Shown: positions 27,131-34,701 of the stretch, one piece after another
How positions within the stretch are numbered: position 1 is the first letter of the stretch
Layout: each line of letters starts with the position of its first letter
Assembly (NCBI GenBank): GCA_016207095.1
Contig: JACQQF010000044.1
Coordinates: 1-64,000 of the forward strand
Source of the DNA: Candidatus Methylomirabilota bacterium
GTDB lineage: Bacteria > Methylomirabilota > Methylomirabilia > Methylomirabilales > Methylomirabilaceae
DNA: 64,000 bases
Direction of reading: 5' to 3'
The notes under the pieces: generated by a model
Told to the model about the DNA's origin: nothing
The model's database searches: none
The model's input: the letters and a program-made list of their open reading frames with translations, nothing else
Made by a program: the position numbers and the translations under genes

Positions 27131-27396
27131 GGTCCCACCTCCGCGAGAGACGGCTCGCTGAGGGGCATGAGGTAGTCGGCCTCGATGGATTCATCGATCT
27201 CTACCCGCGCTGGCGGAAGGAGTCCAACCTGGTTGGCCTCCTCTCACGCTCCGCCTTCCGATGTATCGAGGCCGATCTCCTGCAGGCCGACCTTGTGACC
27301 ATCCTTGATGAAATTGATCTCGTCTTTCATCAGGCCTGGCAGCGCGGGGTCCGAGAGGGCTGGGGAACGCAGTTCGAGGATGGGGACTCTCGATGA
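27082..27396 (+). pseudogene. Truncated NAD-dependent sugar epimerase (SDR) fragment
   Basis: Only about 104 residues remain of a roughly 310-residue extended SDR. The N-terminal Rossmann motif is present (TGAGGFIGSHL, slightly altered from TGGAGFIGSHL), followed by the first strand-helix repeats (EVVGLD, CIEADLL, LVFHQAW). The YxxxK catalytic region and substrate domain are missing. The frame ends in an ATGA overlap with amrB. By its homology it was probably an ADP-heptose or UDP-sugar epimerase. Confidence 0.7.
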
Positions 27397-28196
27397 TTCG
27401 ACGGGCAGCGGTGGCGGGCTCGTTCTACGGAGGCACCCGGGAGCTGCTGAGGACTCAGGCCGGTGATCTGATCAAGGCGGAACCCCGGAAGGCGCGCGCC
27501 ATCGGAGCCATCGTCCCGCACGCGGGTTACGCGTATTCCGGGAGGGTCGCCGGAGCGGTCTATGCCCGCCTTGCCTTTCCCGATGTGTTTGTCATTTTGG
27601 GACCAAATCACACCGGCCTAGGGGCGGGGGTGGCGATCATGACCTACGGCGCATGGGAGACGCCCTTGGGCCATGTCCCCATCGACACCGACCTCGCGAG
27701 GGCGATTCAGCGGAGCTCACGAACGATCGAGGAGGATCACATGGGCCACCAACGGGAACATTCAATCGAGGTTCAGCTCCCGCTGCTTCAGGCGGTGGGT
27801 CTTCCATTTACCTTTGTGCCGATCTGTCTCTTCAGTAGTGAGTACGCGGCGTGTCAGGACGTTGGGTTAGCCATTGCTGAGGCGGTCGCGGGGTCGGATC
27901 GAGCGACGCTTCTGGTAGCCACCACTGATATGAGCCATTACATCGACCGGGAGCAGGCGAGGGTCAAGGATCAACAGGCGATCAATGCCATCCTTGCGTG
28001 CGACCCCGAACGGTTGCATCGAGTCGTGAGAAGGGAGAGGATTACCATGTGCGGTTTTCACCCGACCACCGCGATGCTCATAGCTGCCAAAGAGTTGGGA
28101 GCAAGCTCTGGGGAGCTGGTCGGCTACGCCACCTCTGGAGATGTGACGAATGATTATACAAGCGTGGTCGGGTACGCCGGCCTTATTATCAGGTGA
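27393..28196 (+). CDS. amrB: MEMO1-family protein, AmmeMemoRadiSam system protein B
   Basis: The 267-residue protein has the MEMO fold related to extradiol dioxygenases. It includes AVAGSFYGGT at the start, VPHAGYAYSG, LGPNHTG, EHSIEVQLPLLQ, TDMSHY and CGFHPTTAML, which hold the metal-site histidines. Family members cluster with an AMMECR1 protein and a radical SAM enzyme; neither partner is in this window. The function is not established. The start is fixed by the ATGA overlap with the truncated epimerase. Confidence 0.9.
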   Translation: MIRRAAVAGSFYGGTRELLRTQAGDLIKAEPRKARAIGAIVPHAGYAYSGRVAGAVYARLAFPDVFVILGPNHTGLGAGVAIMTYGAWETPLGHVPIDTDLARAIQRSSRTIEEDHMGHQREHSIEVQLPLLQAVGLPFTFVPICLFSSEYAACQDVGLAIAEAVAGSDRATLLVATTDMSHYIDREQARVKDQQAINAILACDPERLHRVVRRERITMCGFHPTTAMLIAAKELGASSGELVGYATSGDVTNDYTSVVGYAGLIIR

Positions 28197-28216
28197 GGTC
28201 AATGGGGAGAATTCCC

Positions 28217-28246
28217 TTGACAGGCCTTGATCGACTCAATTATTGT
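28217..28246 (+). promoter_or_regulatory. Promoter for the YVTN-repeat secreted protein
   Basis: TTGACA (28217-28222) and TATTGT (28241-28246), 18-base spacer. Transcription from here would start after 28250, which excludes upstream in-frame starts and supports the ATG at 28314. Confidence 0.6.
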
Positions 28247-28313
28247 TCTCGGGGGTCGAGGAAGCGAGCGGAGGGGGGGAAGTTACAGGCAGTGGGGGTA
28301 TGCCCGACTGAAA

Positions 28314-29462
28314 ATGGGCCTAGGCGAAGCCATCACCCATAGGGAATCTTCTCCTTCAAGCGTTGCCCCCCTGGGCCGCTGCGTTCGCATTGGTATCCTT
28401 TATCTGGTTTTCTCCATCTACCAGATGCTGGGTGCTGCGGCGTACGCTGCTCCATTCGCCTATGTCACGAATGCTGGTTCGGGGAATGTCTCTGTCATCA
28501 ACATGGCGACCAACGCGGTGATCACCACCGTGGCGGTTGGGTTGACGCCAGAACAGGTCGCGATTACCCCGAACGGGCTCCTCGCCTACGTCTCTAACCC
28601 TGGTTCCAACACCGTCTCCGTCATCGCCACGGCCACCAACACGGTCATCGCCACGATCTTCGTGGGAACCGGCCCCGCTGGAGTCGCGATCACCCCAGAC
28701 GGGGCCTTCGTCTATGTGGCCAACTCCGGCTCCAACACCGTCTCGGTCATCGCCACGGCCACCAACACGGTCACCGCCACGATCTTCGTGGGAACCGGCC
28801 CCGCCGGGGTCGCGATCACCCCCAATGGCCTCTCGGCCTATGTGGCCAACTTCGTATCCAACACCGTCTCCGTCATCGCCACGGCCACCAACACGGTCAC
28901 CGCCACGATCGTCGTGGGAACCGGCCCCGCCGGCGTCGCGATCACCCCCGACGGGGCCTTCGTCTATGTGGCCAACTCGGGGTCCAACACCGTCTCGGTC
29001 ATCGCCACGGCCACCAACACGGTCATCGCCACGATCTTCGTGGGAACCGGCCCCGCCGGCGTCGCGATCACCCCCAATGGCCTCTCGGCCTATGTGGCCA
29101 ACTTTGTATCCAACACCGTCTCGGTCATCGCCACGGCCACCAACACGGTCACCACCACCATCTCGGTAGGGCAGAGGCCGGATTTCCTTGCCGTGAGCCT
29201 TAATGGTGTATCCGTGTTCGTGCCGAATCAAAACTCTAACACTGTCTCGGTCATCTCGACCGCTAGCAACACGGTCACTGCCACGATCTCGGTGGGAGTG
29301 AGTCCCACTGGTGTCGCCACGACACCTTCCACCACACCTATTATCCCGACGCTCTCGGATGGAGCCCTCTTGCTCCTTCTTGCTGCTATGGCCGCCGCGC
29401 TGGCTTTGCGGATCGTCCCGAGGCAAGCCTCAGCCCCTCCCCGTCCTCCACGCGCGCTCTAA
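28314..29462 (+). CDS. Secreted YVTN beta-propeller protein with IPTL-CTERM-like sorting tail
   Basis: After a signal sequence (RIGILYLVFSIYQMLGAAAYA), about seven 42-residue YVTN/NHL-type repeats follow (FVYVANSGSNTVSVIATATN-like units). The extreme C-terminus is PIIPTLSDGALLLLLA, a hydrophobic helix and arginines, matching the IPTL-CTERM sorting signal that exosortases process. The mature protein is probably carried to the outside of the outer membrane. The repeat DNA is almost identical between units, so the array is young or kept uniform by conversion. The start at 28314 follows the predicted promoter, but no strong ribosome site is visible. Confidence 0.8.
   Translation: MGLGEAITHRESSPSSVAPLGRCVRIGILYLVFSIYQMLGAAAYAAPFAYVTNAGSGNVSVINMATNAVITTVAVGLTPEQVAITPNGLLAYVSNPGSNTVSVIATATNTVIATIFVGTGPAGVAITPDGAFVYVANSGSNTVSVIATATNTVTATIFVGTGPAGVAITPNGLSAYVANFVSNTVSVIATATNTVTATIVVGTGPAGVAITPDGAFVYVANSGSNTVSVIATATNTVIATIFVGTGPAGVAITPNGLSAYVANFVSNTVSVIATATNTVTTTISVGQRPDFLAVSLNGVSVFVPNQNSNTVSVISTASNTVTATISVGVSPTGVATTPSTTPIIPTLSDGALLLLLAAMAAALALRIVPRQASAPPRPPRAL
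28608..29165 (+). repeat. Tandem coding repeat, 126-bp unit within a 252-bp higher-order unit
   Basis: AACACCGTCTC recurs at 28608, 28734, 28860, 28986 and 29112, exactly 126 bp apart. Alternate units match each other best (GACGGGGCCTTCGTC versus AATGGCCTCTCGGCC), so the array has an A-B-A-B order with a 252-bp period. This is a hot spot for slippage or recombination. Confidence 0.9.
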
Positions 29463-29654
29463 TACCGCACGGCCTCTTCGCGTTCTTCATCGGATTCACC
29501 ATTCGGGAAATCTCTGAGACCCGCCATGTGAGCCATCCGTTATGGCGTGACTCTGGTTGTGAGTGCCGGTGAACTCCAGTCCTTCATGGGTTCCGAGATC
29601 GTTGCATTTGTGTGTTGCTGGGCCTGAGGCGGGGAGGGTGAAGCCGGCGTACGT
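29463..29654. other. Intergenic stretch without recognisable feature
   Basis: No coding frame, hairpin or promoter of note between the secreted propeller gene and the clustered MITE-like ends. Confidence 0.5.
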
Positions 29655-29861
29655 GGTTGGAACGGCACTAGTACCGTTCCAACCTGTTGCGGCCAATGCC
29701 GTTCCAAGTGGTTTCGGCCAATGCCGTTCCAACGTGTTGCAGCTAATGCCGTTCCAACTCGTTTCGGCTAATCGCCAAGCGATGTTCTGTTACCCACATA
29801 GTTGGAACGGCACTAATCGCCAAGCGATGTTCTGTTACCCACATAGTTGGAACGGCACTAG
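29655..29861. mobile_element. Cluster of nested MITE-like ends
   Basis: A right end (GTTGGAACGGCACTA) abuts a left end at 29670. Four tandem 25-bp left-end units then follow (TGCCGTTCCAA..., starting 29672, 29697, 29722, 29747). Two tandem 45-bp right-end units follow them (starting 29772 and 29817, each ending GTTGGAACGGCACTA). The terminal sequence is that of the element at 31040-31147. It has no coding capacity. Confidence 0.75.
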
Positions 29862-29958
29862 GAAGGAAGATAAGACGAACTGTAGGCGTAGGACAGACAG
29901 ATGAGGTGGGAAAATAGAGGTTGAATATCGCGTTCTTTAGGATTCCGGGACCTTCGAG

Positions 29959-31008
29959 CTATGGCCCCACCCAGATCCGGCCGTCGGGATCTTCGATCAC
30001 CTCGCCGATTACGGCCGCGGCCGGTGTCTGACGGTCTTTCAAGCGCTGGATCAGCGCTGCGGTCATGTCCTTGGGCACCGCGATCAGAAGGCCGCCGGAG
30101 GTCTGGGCATCGCATAGGATGAGCTGAGCCTCTTTCGAAATTCTGCGATCCCAGACGATGGCTTCCCGCAGTGAGTCATGGTTTCGTTGCGTCCCGCCGG
30201 GGCAAATCCCGCTCTGAACCAACCCCCAGGCCTCGGGGAGAATGGGAACCTTCGAGAGGGAGACTCGCGCTCCGACCTTGGCTCCCGCGGTCATTTCGCG
30301 CAGGTGACCGAGGAGTCCAAATCCTGTCACGTCTGTACAGGCGTGCGCCCCCACCTCCGCCATGGCGTCGGAGGCGCCTCTGTTCAGGGTGCTCATCAGG
30401 GAGATTGCGGCATCGATGGTTGTCTTGGAAACCTTCTCCCGCTTGATCCCGGTGGTGATGATCCCGAGGCCAATAGGTTTAGTCAGGACCAGATCATCGC
30501 CCGTCCGGGCGGTAGAGTTCCTGAAGATCTTGGCCGGGTCGATCAGCCCGGTGACCACAAGACCGTACTTCGGCTCGGGATCATCGATGGTGTGTCCTCC
30601 GATGATCGAGGCCCCGGCCTCTCGGACCTTCTCGGCGCCTCCCCGAAGGATCTCCTCTAAGACGCTCAGCGGAAGTGAACCGACGGGAAAGCCGACGATA
30701 TTAAGGGCAAACAGGGGTCTCCCTCCCATGGCGTAGATGTCGCTCAAGGAGTTGGCTGCGGCGATCAGGCCGCAGCTATACGGGTCATCCACCACAGGCG
30801 TGATGTAGTCCACCGTCTGCACAATCGCCAGCCCACCGTCTAGTTGGTACACGGCGGCATCATCCGATGTCTCCATCCCCACCAAGACCTTCGGGTCCTC
30901 GAAGCGCGGTAGGTGGCCCAAGACCTGGGCCAGATCAGCGGGGCTGATCTTGCAAGCTCACCCAGCCCCATGTGAGAGGGCGGTGAGTCGGATCGGATCG
31001 TTTTTCAT
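29959..31008 (-). CDS. selD: Selenide, water dikinase, with in-frame UGA read as selenocysteine at position 17
   Basis: SelD makes selenophosphate, the selenium donor for selenocysteine. The frame from the ATG at 31008-31006 reads RLTALSHGAG-UGA-ACKISPADL; Escherichia coli SelD has SHGAGCGCKISP, with catalytic Cys17 and Lys20. The UGA (complement of 30958-30960) falls exactly at codon 17. The rest is intact to the C-terminus, with QTVDYITPVVDDP, NSLSDIYAMGG, GGHTIDDPEPKYGL and TDVTGFGLLGHL, giving 349 residues. Stop-codon-blind annotation would start at a TTG at 30921 and lose the active site. Sec-containing SelD is a known form of the family. Confidence 0.93.
30914..30932 (-). promoter_or_regulatory. 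SECIS-like hairpin for selD
   Basis: Downstream of the UGA, the mRNA reads GGCCC-AGGTCT-TGGGCC, a stem with loop AGGUCU. This is the same apical loop as in the E. coli fdhF SECIS. The loop lies about 31-37 bases after the UGA, near the far end of the usual range. A second perfect stem (AGATCAGC/GCTGATCT, loop CCC) lies between. Confidence 0.65.
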
Positions 31009-31039
31009 GATTGTTCCACTGGCTGAGATGTTCAGACGC

Positions 31040-31147
31040 CTAGTGCCGTTCCAACTATTTTCGCCGAATCAGTCACGCGTCGCTGACAGCGACGTATGTG
31101 CTGCATACCTCTCTCCCATTAGCCGCAACAAGTTGGAACGGCACTAG
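31040..31147. mobile_element. MITE-like element, short type
   Basis: 108 bp with perfect terminal inverted repeats CTAGTGCCGTTCCAACT and AGTTGGAACGGCACTAG. It has no coding capacity. It lies between selD and the PAP2 gene, 10 bases past the PAP2 stop, and close to the selD 5' end. Confidence 0.85.
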
Positions 31148-31157
31148 ATTGGTCGGT

Positions 31158-31787
31158 CTATTGAGAAGGTTTCGTGTGGGAAACCAGCGACTCCTTCGTC
31201 GAGTCCGTTCTAGGTGGTTCGTCAGCTTGCGAAAACCGCATCAGTCGGCGGGCTACCATGCCAACGGTGAAACCCAACAGCATCCCCCAGGCGGCTCCAG
31301 CCAACACGTCGGTCGGGTAATGGGCAGTGAGGTAGATCCGAGAGTAGCCCACTAGGATGGCGATGAGAAATGAAGGGATCGCCAGCCTACGGTAATTATA
31401 GGAGATAAACGCGGCGAGGGCAAATGTGTTGCTGGCGTGGTTTGAGGGAAAGGAGAATGAATCGGTGCAGATGGCTCCATGAAGGAGCTGGACTTGCTGG
31501 AACACGTGACATGGCCTGATCCGTTGGACCAGGTCCTTGAAGATCTGAGTGGTCCCATCGGCGAGGAGAACCACCGCCACAGCGGATATCGCCAGGATCA
31601 GATCTCTCCTCGGACGGAAGAAGATCAAATAGAGCGAGAGCAGGGCCAGCGGCGCGATGAAATTCCACTTGTCGGTGATGAACGGCATCAGCAAATCGAA
31701 GAAACCGTTTTGCAAATTTATCGCGATGAGGTGAAATCCGGCGATATCCCATTCCCGGAGCCGTTCGAAAGATAGCGGAACCGGCAT
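31158..31787 (-). CDS. PAP2-family membrane phosphatase
   Basis: The 209-residue integral membrane protein has the three phosphatase motifs KDLVQRIRP, PSNHASN and SRIYLTAHYPTDVLAG, the last two with the catalytic histidines. Such enzymes remove phosphates from lipid carriers such as undecaprenyl diphosphate or from lipid A. It lies downstream of a flippase-like gene and a GT2 gene on the same strand, which suggests a lipid-linked sugar pathway. The substrate is not known. Confidence 0.9.
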   Translation of the reverse strand: MPVPLSFERLREWDIAGFHLIAINLQNGFFDLLMPFITDKWNFIAPLALLSLYLIFFRPRRDLILAISAVAVVLLADGTTQIFKDLVQRIRPCHVFQQVQLLHGAICTDSFSFPSNHASNTFALAAFISYNYRRLAIPSFLIAILVGYSRIYLTAHYPTDVLAGAAWGMLLGFTVGMVARRLMRFSQADEPPRTDSTKESLVSHTKPSQ

Positions 31788-31802
31788 CGGCGTCTCCTTG
31801 GC

Positions 31803-32780
31803 TTAGGGGCGTTTGTCCGGGTGGGGGTGACCGACGAGGAACACAATGCCCCCTAGCCCGCTGCAGCAAGCCGTGACCGCGAACCAGAGCAGGGAGAGAC
31901 TGATGGCACCCGCCGAGTCCAATCCGACCTTGGCGAAGAAGTAGACCGAGCTGCCCTCTCGGACACCGAGCCCCGCGACAGAGATCGGAAGCATCGAGAC
32001 CACGCTGATGAGGGGGACGAACAGGAAAAAGTAACGCAAGGGGACTGACAGGTTGAGTGAGCGTGAGATCAGGTAGAAGATCATGATCACGAGCAACTGG
32101 AGGATCAGCGAGAGACCAACCGCTTGGAGCAGGGCTCGCTTATGTTTCCAGTAGCGTTGCAGCGCCCCGTAGAAACGCTGGAGCACCTCGTTGAAGCGCC
32201 CGAGACGGGTGCGATTCAGTAGTCTGAAAAACAGCATCTGAAGCCGATCATTCAGCAGCCCCGCGATAATGCCGATAAGTCCTGCTGCCGAAGCTACAGT
32301 CAACCAGATTGTCACAGGATCATGGAGATGCGAATAGCCGAGGATGAGCGCAATGCACGCGATCATGATGAGTGCGACGTACCCCGATAGGCGTTCAACC
32401 AGTATTGAAGCCAGAGAGGATTCCTTCTGTTGGGTCAGGTGGAAGATCTGATACCCGCGAACGACGTCCCCGCCAATGACGGTCGGCAGCATCAGGTTGA
32501 AGAACATCCCCTCAAGGTACAGGAGAAACAGCCGCCATGTCGAGAGGTTGATCTGTTCAGCCTGCAACAGGCGTCGCCAACGGAGCGTGCTCACGATCTG
32601 CGCCAGAAGATAGAGCGCGACGGAACTCAGCAGGAGCGGGAGACGCAGGGAGCGAAAGAGTGCCCGGATGGCCTGCAGATCGGTCCGGCTGAAGAGGAAG
32701 GCAAGGAGGGCGAGGCTGACCAGGAGCTTCAGCCAGAACCGCCACGGATTGGCCCTTGGCCTATCAAGAGGGGTCGTCAC
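31803..32780 (-). CDS. Lysylphosphatidylglycerol-synthase-type transmembrane protein (UPF0104, flippase-like)
   Basis: The 325-residue protein has about eight membrane helices. The family features include LYLLAQIVSTLRWRRLL near the start, FFNLMLPTVIGGDVVRGY, ASILVERLSGY and SVAGLGVREGSS. This family is proposed to move lipids or lipid-linked sugars across membranes. The start is a GTG at 32780, and it overlaps the upstream GT2 gene by 17 bases. Confidence 0.87.
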   Translation of the reverse strand: MTTPLDRPRANPWRFWLKLLVSLALLAFLFSRTDLQAIRALFRSLRLPLLLSSVALYLLAQIVSTLRWRRLLQAEQINLSTWRLFLLYLEGMFFNLMLPTVIGGDVVRGYQIFHLTQQKESSLASILVERLSGYVALIMIACIALILGYSHLHDPVTIWLTVASAAGLIGIIAGLLNDRLQMLFFRLLNRTRLGRFNEVLQRFYGALQRYWKHKRALLQAVGLSLILQLLVIMIFYLISRSLNLSVPLRYFFLFVPLISVVSMLPISVAGLGVREGSSVYFFAKVGLDSAGAISLSLLWFAVTACCSGLGGIVFLVGHPHPDKRP

Positions 32781-33786
32781 GGCCGCTCCGCTCGCCTTGA
32801 CCCCGGATGATCCGTTTGATCATGTAGATCGGCTTTCCGTGTACTTCGTGGTACACCCTGGCCACCATCTCACCGAGCAAGCCCATGCCTACCAGTTGAA
32901 CGCCGAGAAGCACGAGGAGGACAGACAACAGCAAAAGCGGGCGGCCGCCTATCTGTTGGGCCATGAGCAGCTTGAGACTGATAAGGTACAACAGAAGGGC
33001 GCCCCCGATAGCGCCGATCGTAACCCCGAGGAGGCCGAAGATCTGGATCGGTTTGGTCATGAAGCTCAAGAAGAATTTTACGGTAATCAGGTCTAGAACG
33101 ACTCTGATCGTTCGCGAGATGGTGTATTTCGACCGGCCGAACTGCCTTGGCCGGTGGTGTGTTTTGACCTCTGCGATAGAGACCCCCATCCAACTGGCAA
33201 TCGCAGGGATAAATCGATGGAGTTCCCCGTAGAGGCGGAGATTCTCCACGACATCCCGACGGTAGGCCTTCAGGGTGCACCCATAATCGTGCAGCCGAAT
33301 CCCGGTCGTCAAGGAAATCAGCCAATTGGCCAGCATGGAGGGAAATCGCCTCGAGACGAACGGGTCCTTTCGATCAGCCCTCCAGCCACTGACCAGATCG
33401 ACCGTCTTGATCAACTCCAGCAACTTCGGGATGTCGGCCGGGTCATTTTGGAGGTCTCCGTCGAGCGTTACAATCACCTGGCCTCTCGCATGGTCGAACC
33501 CCGCTGAAAGAGCTGCTGTCTGTCCAAAGTTGCGCCGGAGCACGACAACGCTCCAGCGTGAGTCAACCTCGAGGACCTGCTCGAGGGCAGCGAGCGTTCG
33601 ATCGGTGCTCCCATCGTCTATCGCGAGGACTTCGTATGGCTCGTGACGCGCAGCGAGGGCCCGGACGATCTCCTCGTGGAGTTGGGGGATACTTTCCTCC
33701 TCGTTGTGGAACGGGATAACGATGGAAAGCGGTGGGCGAGCCTGGCCATCATCGTCCCTCGAGATCGGGCGGCGGTCGTCGCTCAT
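32764..33786 (-). CDS. Polyprenyl-phosphate glycosyltransferase, GT2 (ArnC/DPM1-like)
   Basis: The 340-residue enzyme has a cytosolic GT-A domain (LSIVIPFHNEEESIPQL, AIDDGSTDRTLAAL, VTLDGDLQNDP, DYGCTLKAYRR) and two C-terminal membrane helices, like ArnC or GtrB, which load a sugar onto undecaprenyl phosphate. The start at 33786 is fixed because it overlaps the last codon of the decayed GT39 gene (ATGA). That upstream gene, the natural user of the lipid-linked sugar, is broken. Confidence 0.92.
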   Translation of the reverse strand: MSDDRRPISRDDDGQARPPLSIVIPFHNEEESIPQLHEEIVRALAARHEPYEVLAIDDGSTDRTLAALEQVLEVDSRWSVVVLRRNFGQTAALSAGFDHARGQVIVTLDGDLQNDPADIPKLLELIKTVDLVSGWRADRKDPFVSRRFPSMLANWLISLTTGIRLHDYGCTLKAYRRDVVENLRLYGELHRFIPAIASWMGVSIAEVKTHHRPRQFGRSKYTISRTIRVVLDLITVKFFLSFMTKPIQIFGLLGVTIGAIGGALLLYLISLKLLMAQQIGGRPLLLLSVLLVLLGVQLVGMGLLGEMVARVYHEVHGKPIYMIKRIIRGQGERSGRDDPS

Positions 33787-34174
33787 CGAATGCCCAGCGC
33801 CTCCTCCGTCCCCTCCCACACATCCAACCGGTTCATTCGTCGCCCGAGCGGAATGTTGTACGTGTCCGGATGAGCTGGGATATACAACATCATCTCACTG
33901 GCAATCCCGTACTCGTCGCTGAAGAGAAACGTCATCGGGTGGACAGGACGATGAGGTAGGCCACCATCTGGCCCTTGCTGTAGTAGCGCCAGTCAAGGCG
34001 CTTCGACCAGGTCCGGTAATGTGCCTCATCCGGCGCCAGGTCGAGGCGACCCGAGACGATGAACCAGAGGTGGAAGGTAACGGCGAAGCCGAGGAACAAC
34101 CAGAAACACAGATACACCCAGACAGGATCGCTGGACACACTCAGGTGTGCCGGCGGCTCCTGGGGGGCCTTCAC
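33783..34174 (-). pseudogene. Internally deleted GT39 (ArnT-like) glycosyltransferase
   Basis: The N-terminal piece (34174 down to about 33935) has one membrane helix and the GT39 motif DLAPDEAHYRTWSKRLDW, then YYSKGQMVAYLI, then stops. A second piece in another frame (to 33783) reads LFSDEYGIASEMMLYIPAHP and NIPLGRRMNRLDVWEG, the typical soluble C-terminal region of these enzymes. Roughly 350 central residues, with most membrane helices, are missing. The junction lies near 33940. The stop still overlaps the GT2 start. Confidence 0.75.
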
Positions 34175-34190
34175 CCGAGGGGGAGACAGC

Positions 34191-34697
34191 TCAAGGGCGA
34201 CGCCGTTGGAGCGTGCGATCTTTTTTCCCCACTTCTGAGGCCAGCGCCTCCTTATAGGAAATCAGCTTACGTCGCAGCACTGCATCTGAGAGCGCCAGGA
34301 TCTGGGCGGCCAGAATCCCCGCGTTTCTGGCGCCCGGTTCGCCGATCGCCATGGTTGCAACCGCGACCCCCCCTGGCATCTGGGCGACGGAGAGAAGGGC
34401 ATCAAGTCCTTTGAGGGGGCTGGAGGCCAGCGGCACCCCGATGACCGGGAGTGTGGTCTGGCCCGCGATGACGCCAGCCAGATGAGCCGCGCCGCCGGCA
34501 CCGGCGATGATCACTCGGATCCCCCTCGCCTCGGCCTTCTTGACGTACTCCAGGGCGGCGTGAAGAGAGCGGTGAGCAGAGCAGATCTTGAGCTCGAACG
34601 GGATGCCGAAGCGATCGAGCGCCTTGGAGGCCGCCTCCATCACGGGGAGGTCCGAGTCGCTCCCCATAACGATTCCGACCAAGGGTCGCCTCGTCAT
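34191..34697 (-). CDS. purE: N5-carboxyaminoimidazole ribonucleotide mutase
   Basis: PurE catalyses the carboxylation step of de novo purine synthesis. The 168 residues include GIVMGSDSDLPVM, ELKICSAHRSLHAAL with the catalytic histidine, IIAGAGGAAHLAG, and GVPLASSPLKGLDALLS. Class I PurE normally works with PurK, which is not in this window. The ATG at 34697 marks the true start; frames extending upstream run into purD. Confidence 0.95.
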   Translation of the reverse strand: MTRRPLVGIVMGSDSDLPVMEAASKALDRFGIPFELKICSAHRSLHAALEYVKKAEARGIRVIIAGAGGAAHLAGVIAGQTTLPVIGVPLASSPLKGLDALLSVAQMPGGVAVATMAIGEPGARNAGILAAQILALSDAVLRRKLISYKEALASEVGKKDRTLQRRRP

Positions 34698-34701
34698 GGG
34701 G

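Noticed and set aside
27394-27396. TGA ending the truncated epimerase as a possible selenocysteine codon
   Set aside because: The frame after it does not continue the SDR sequence, and no cysteine is expected there.
28356-29426. Minus-strand frame rich in G-D-R-V-G-G-R
   Set aside because: Antisense shadow of the tandem repeats in the secreted propeller gene.
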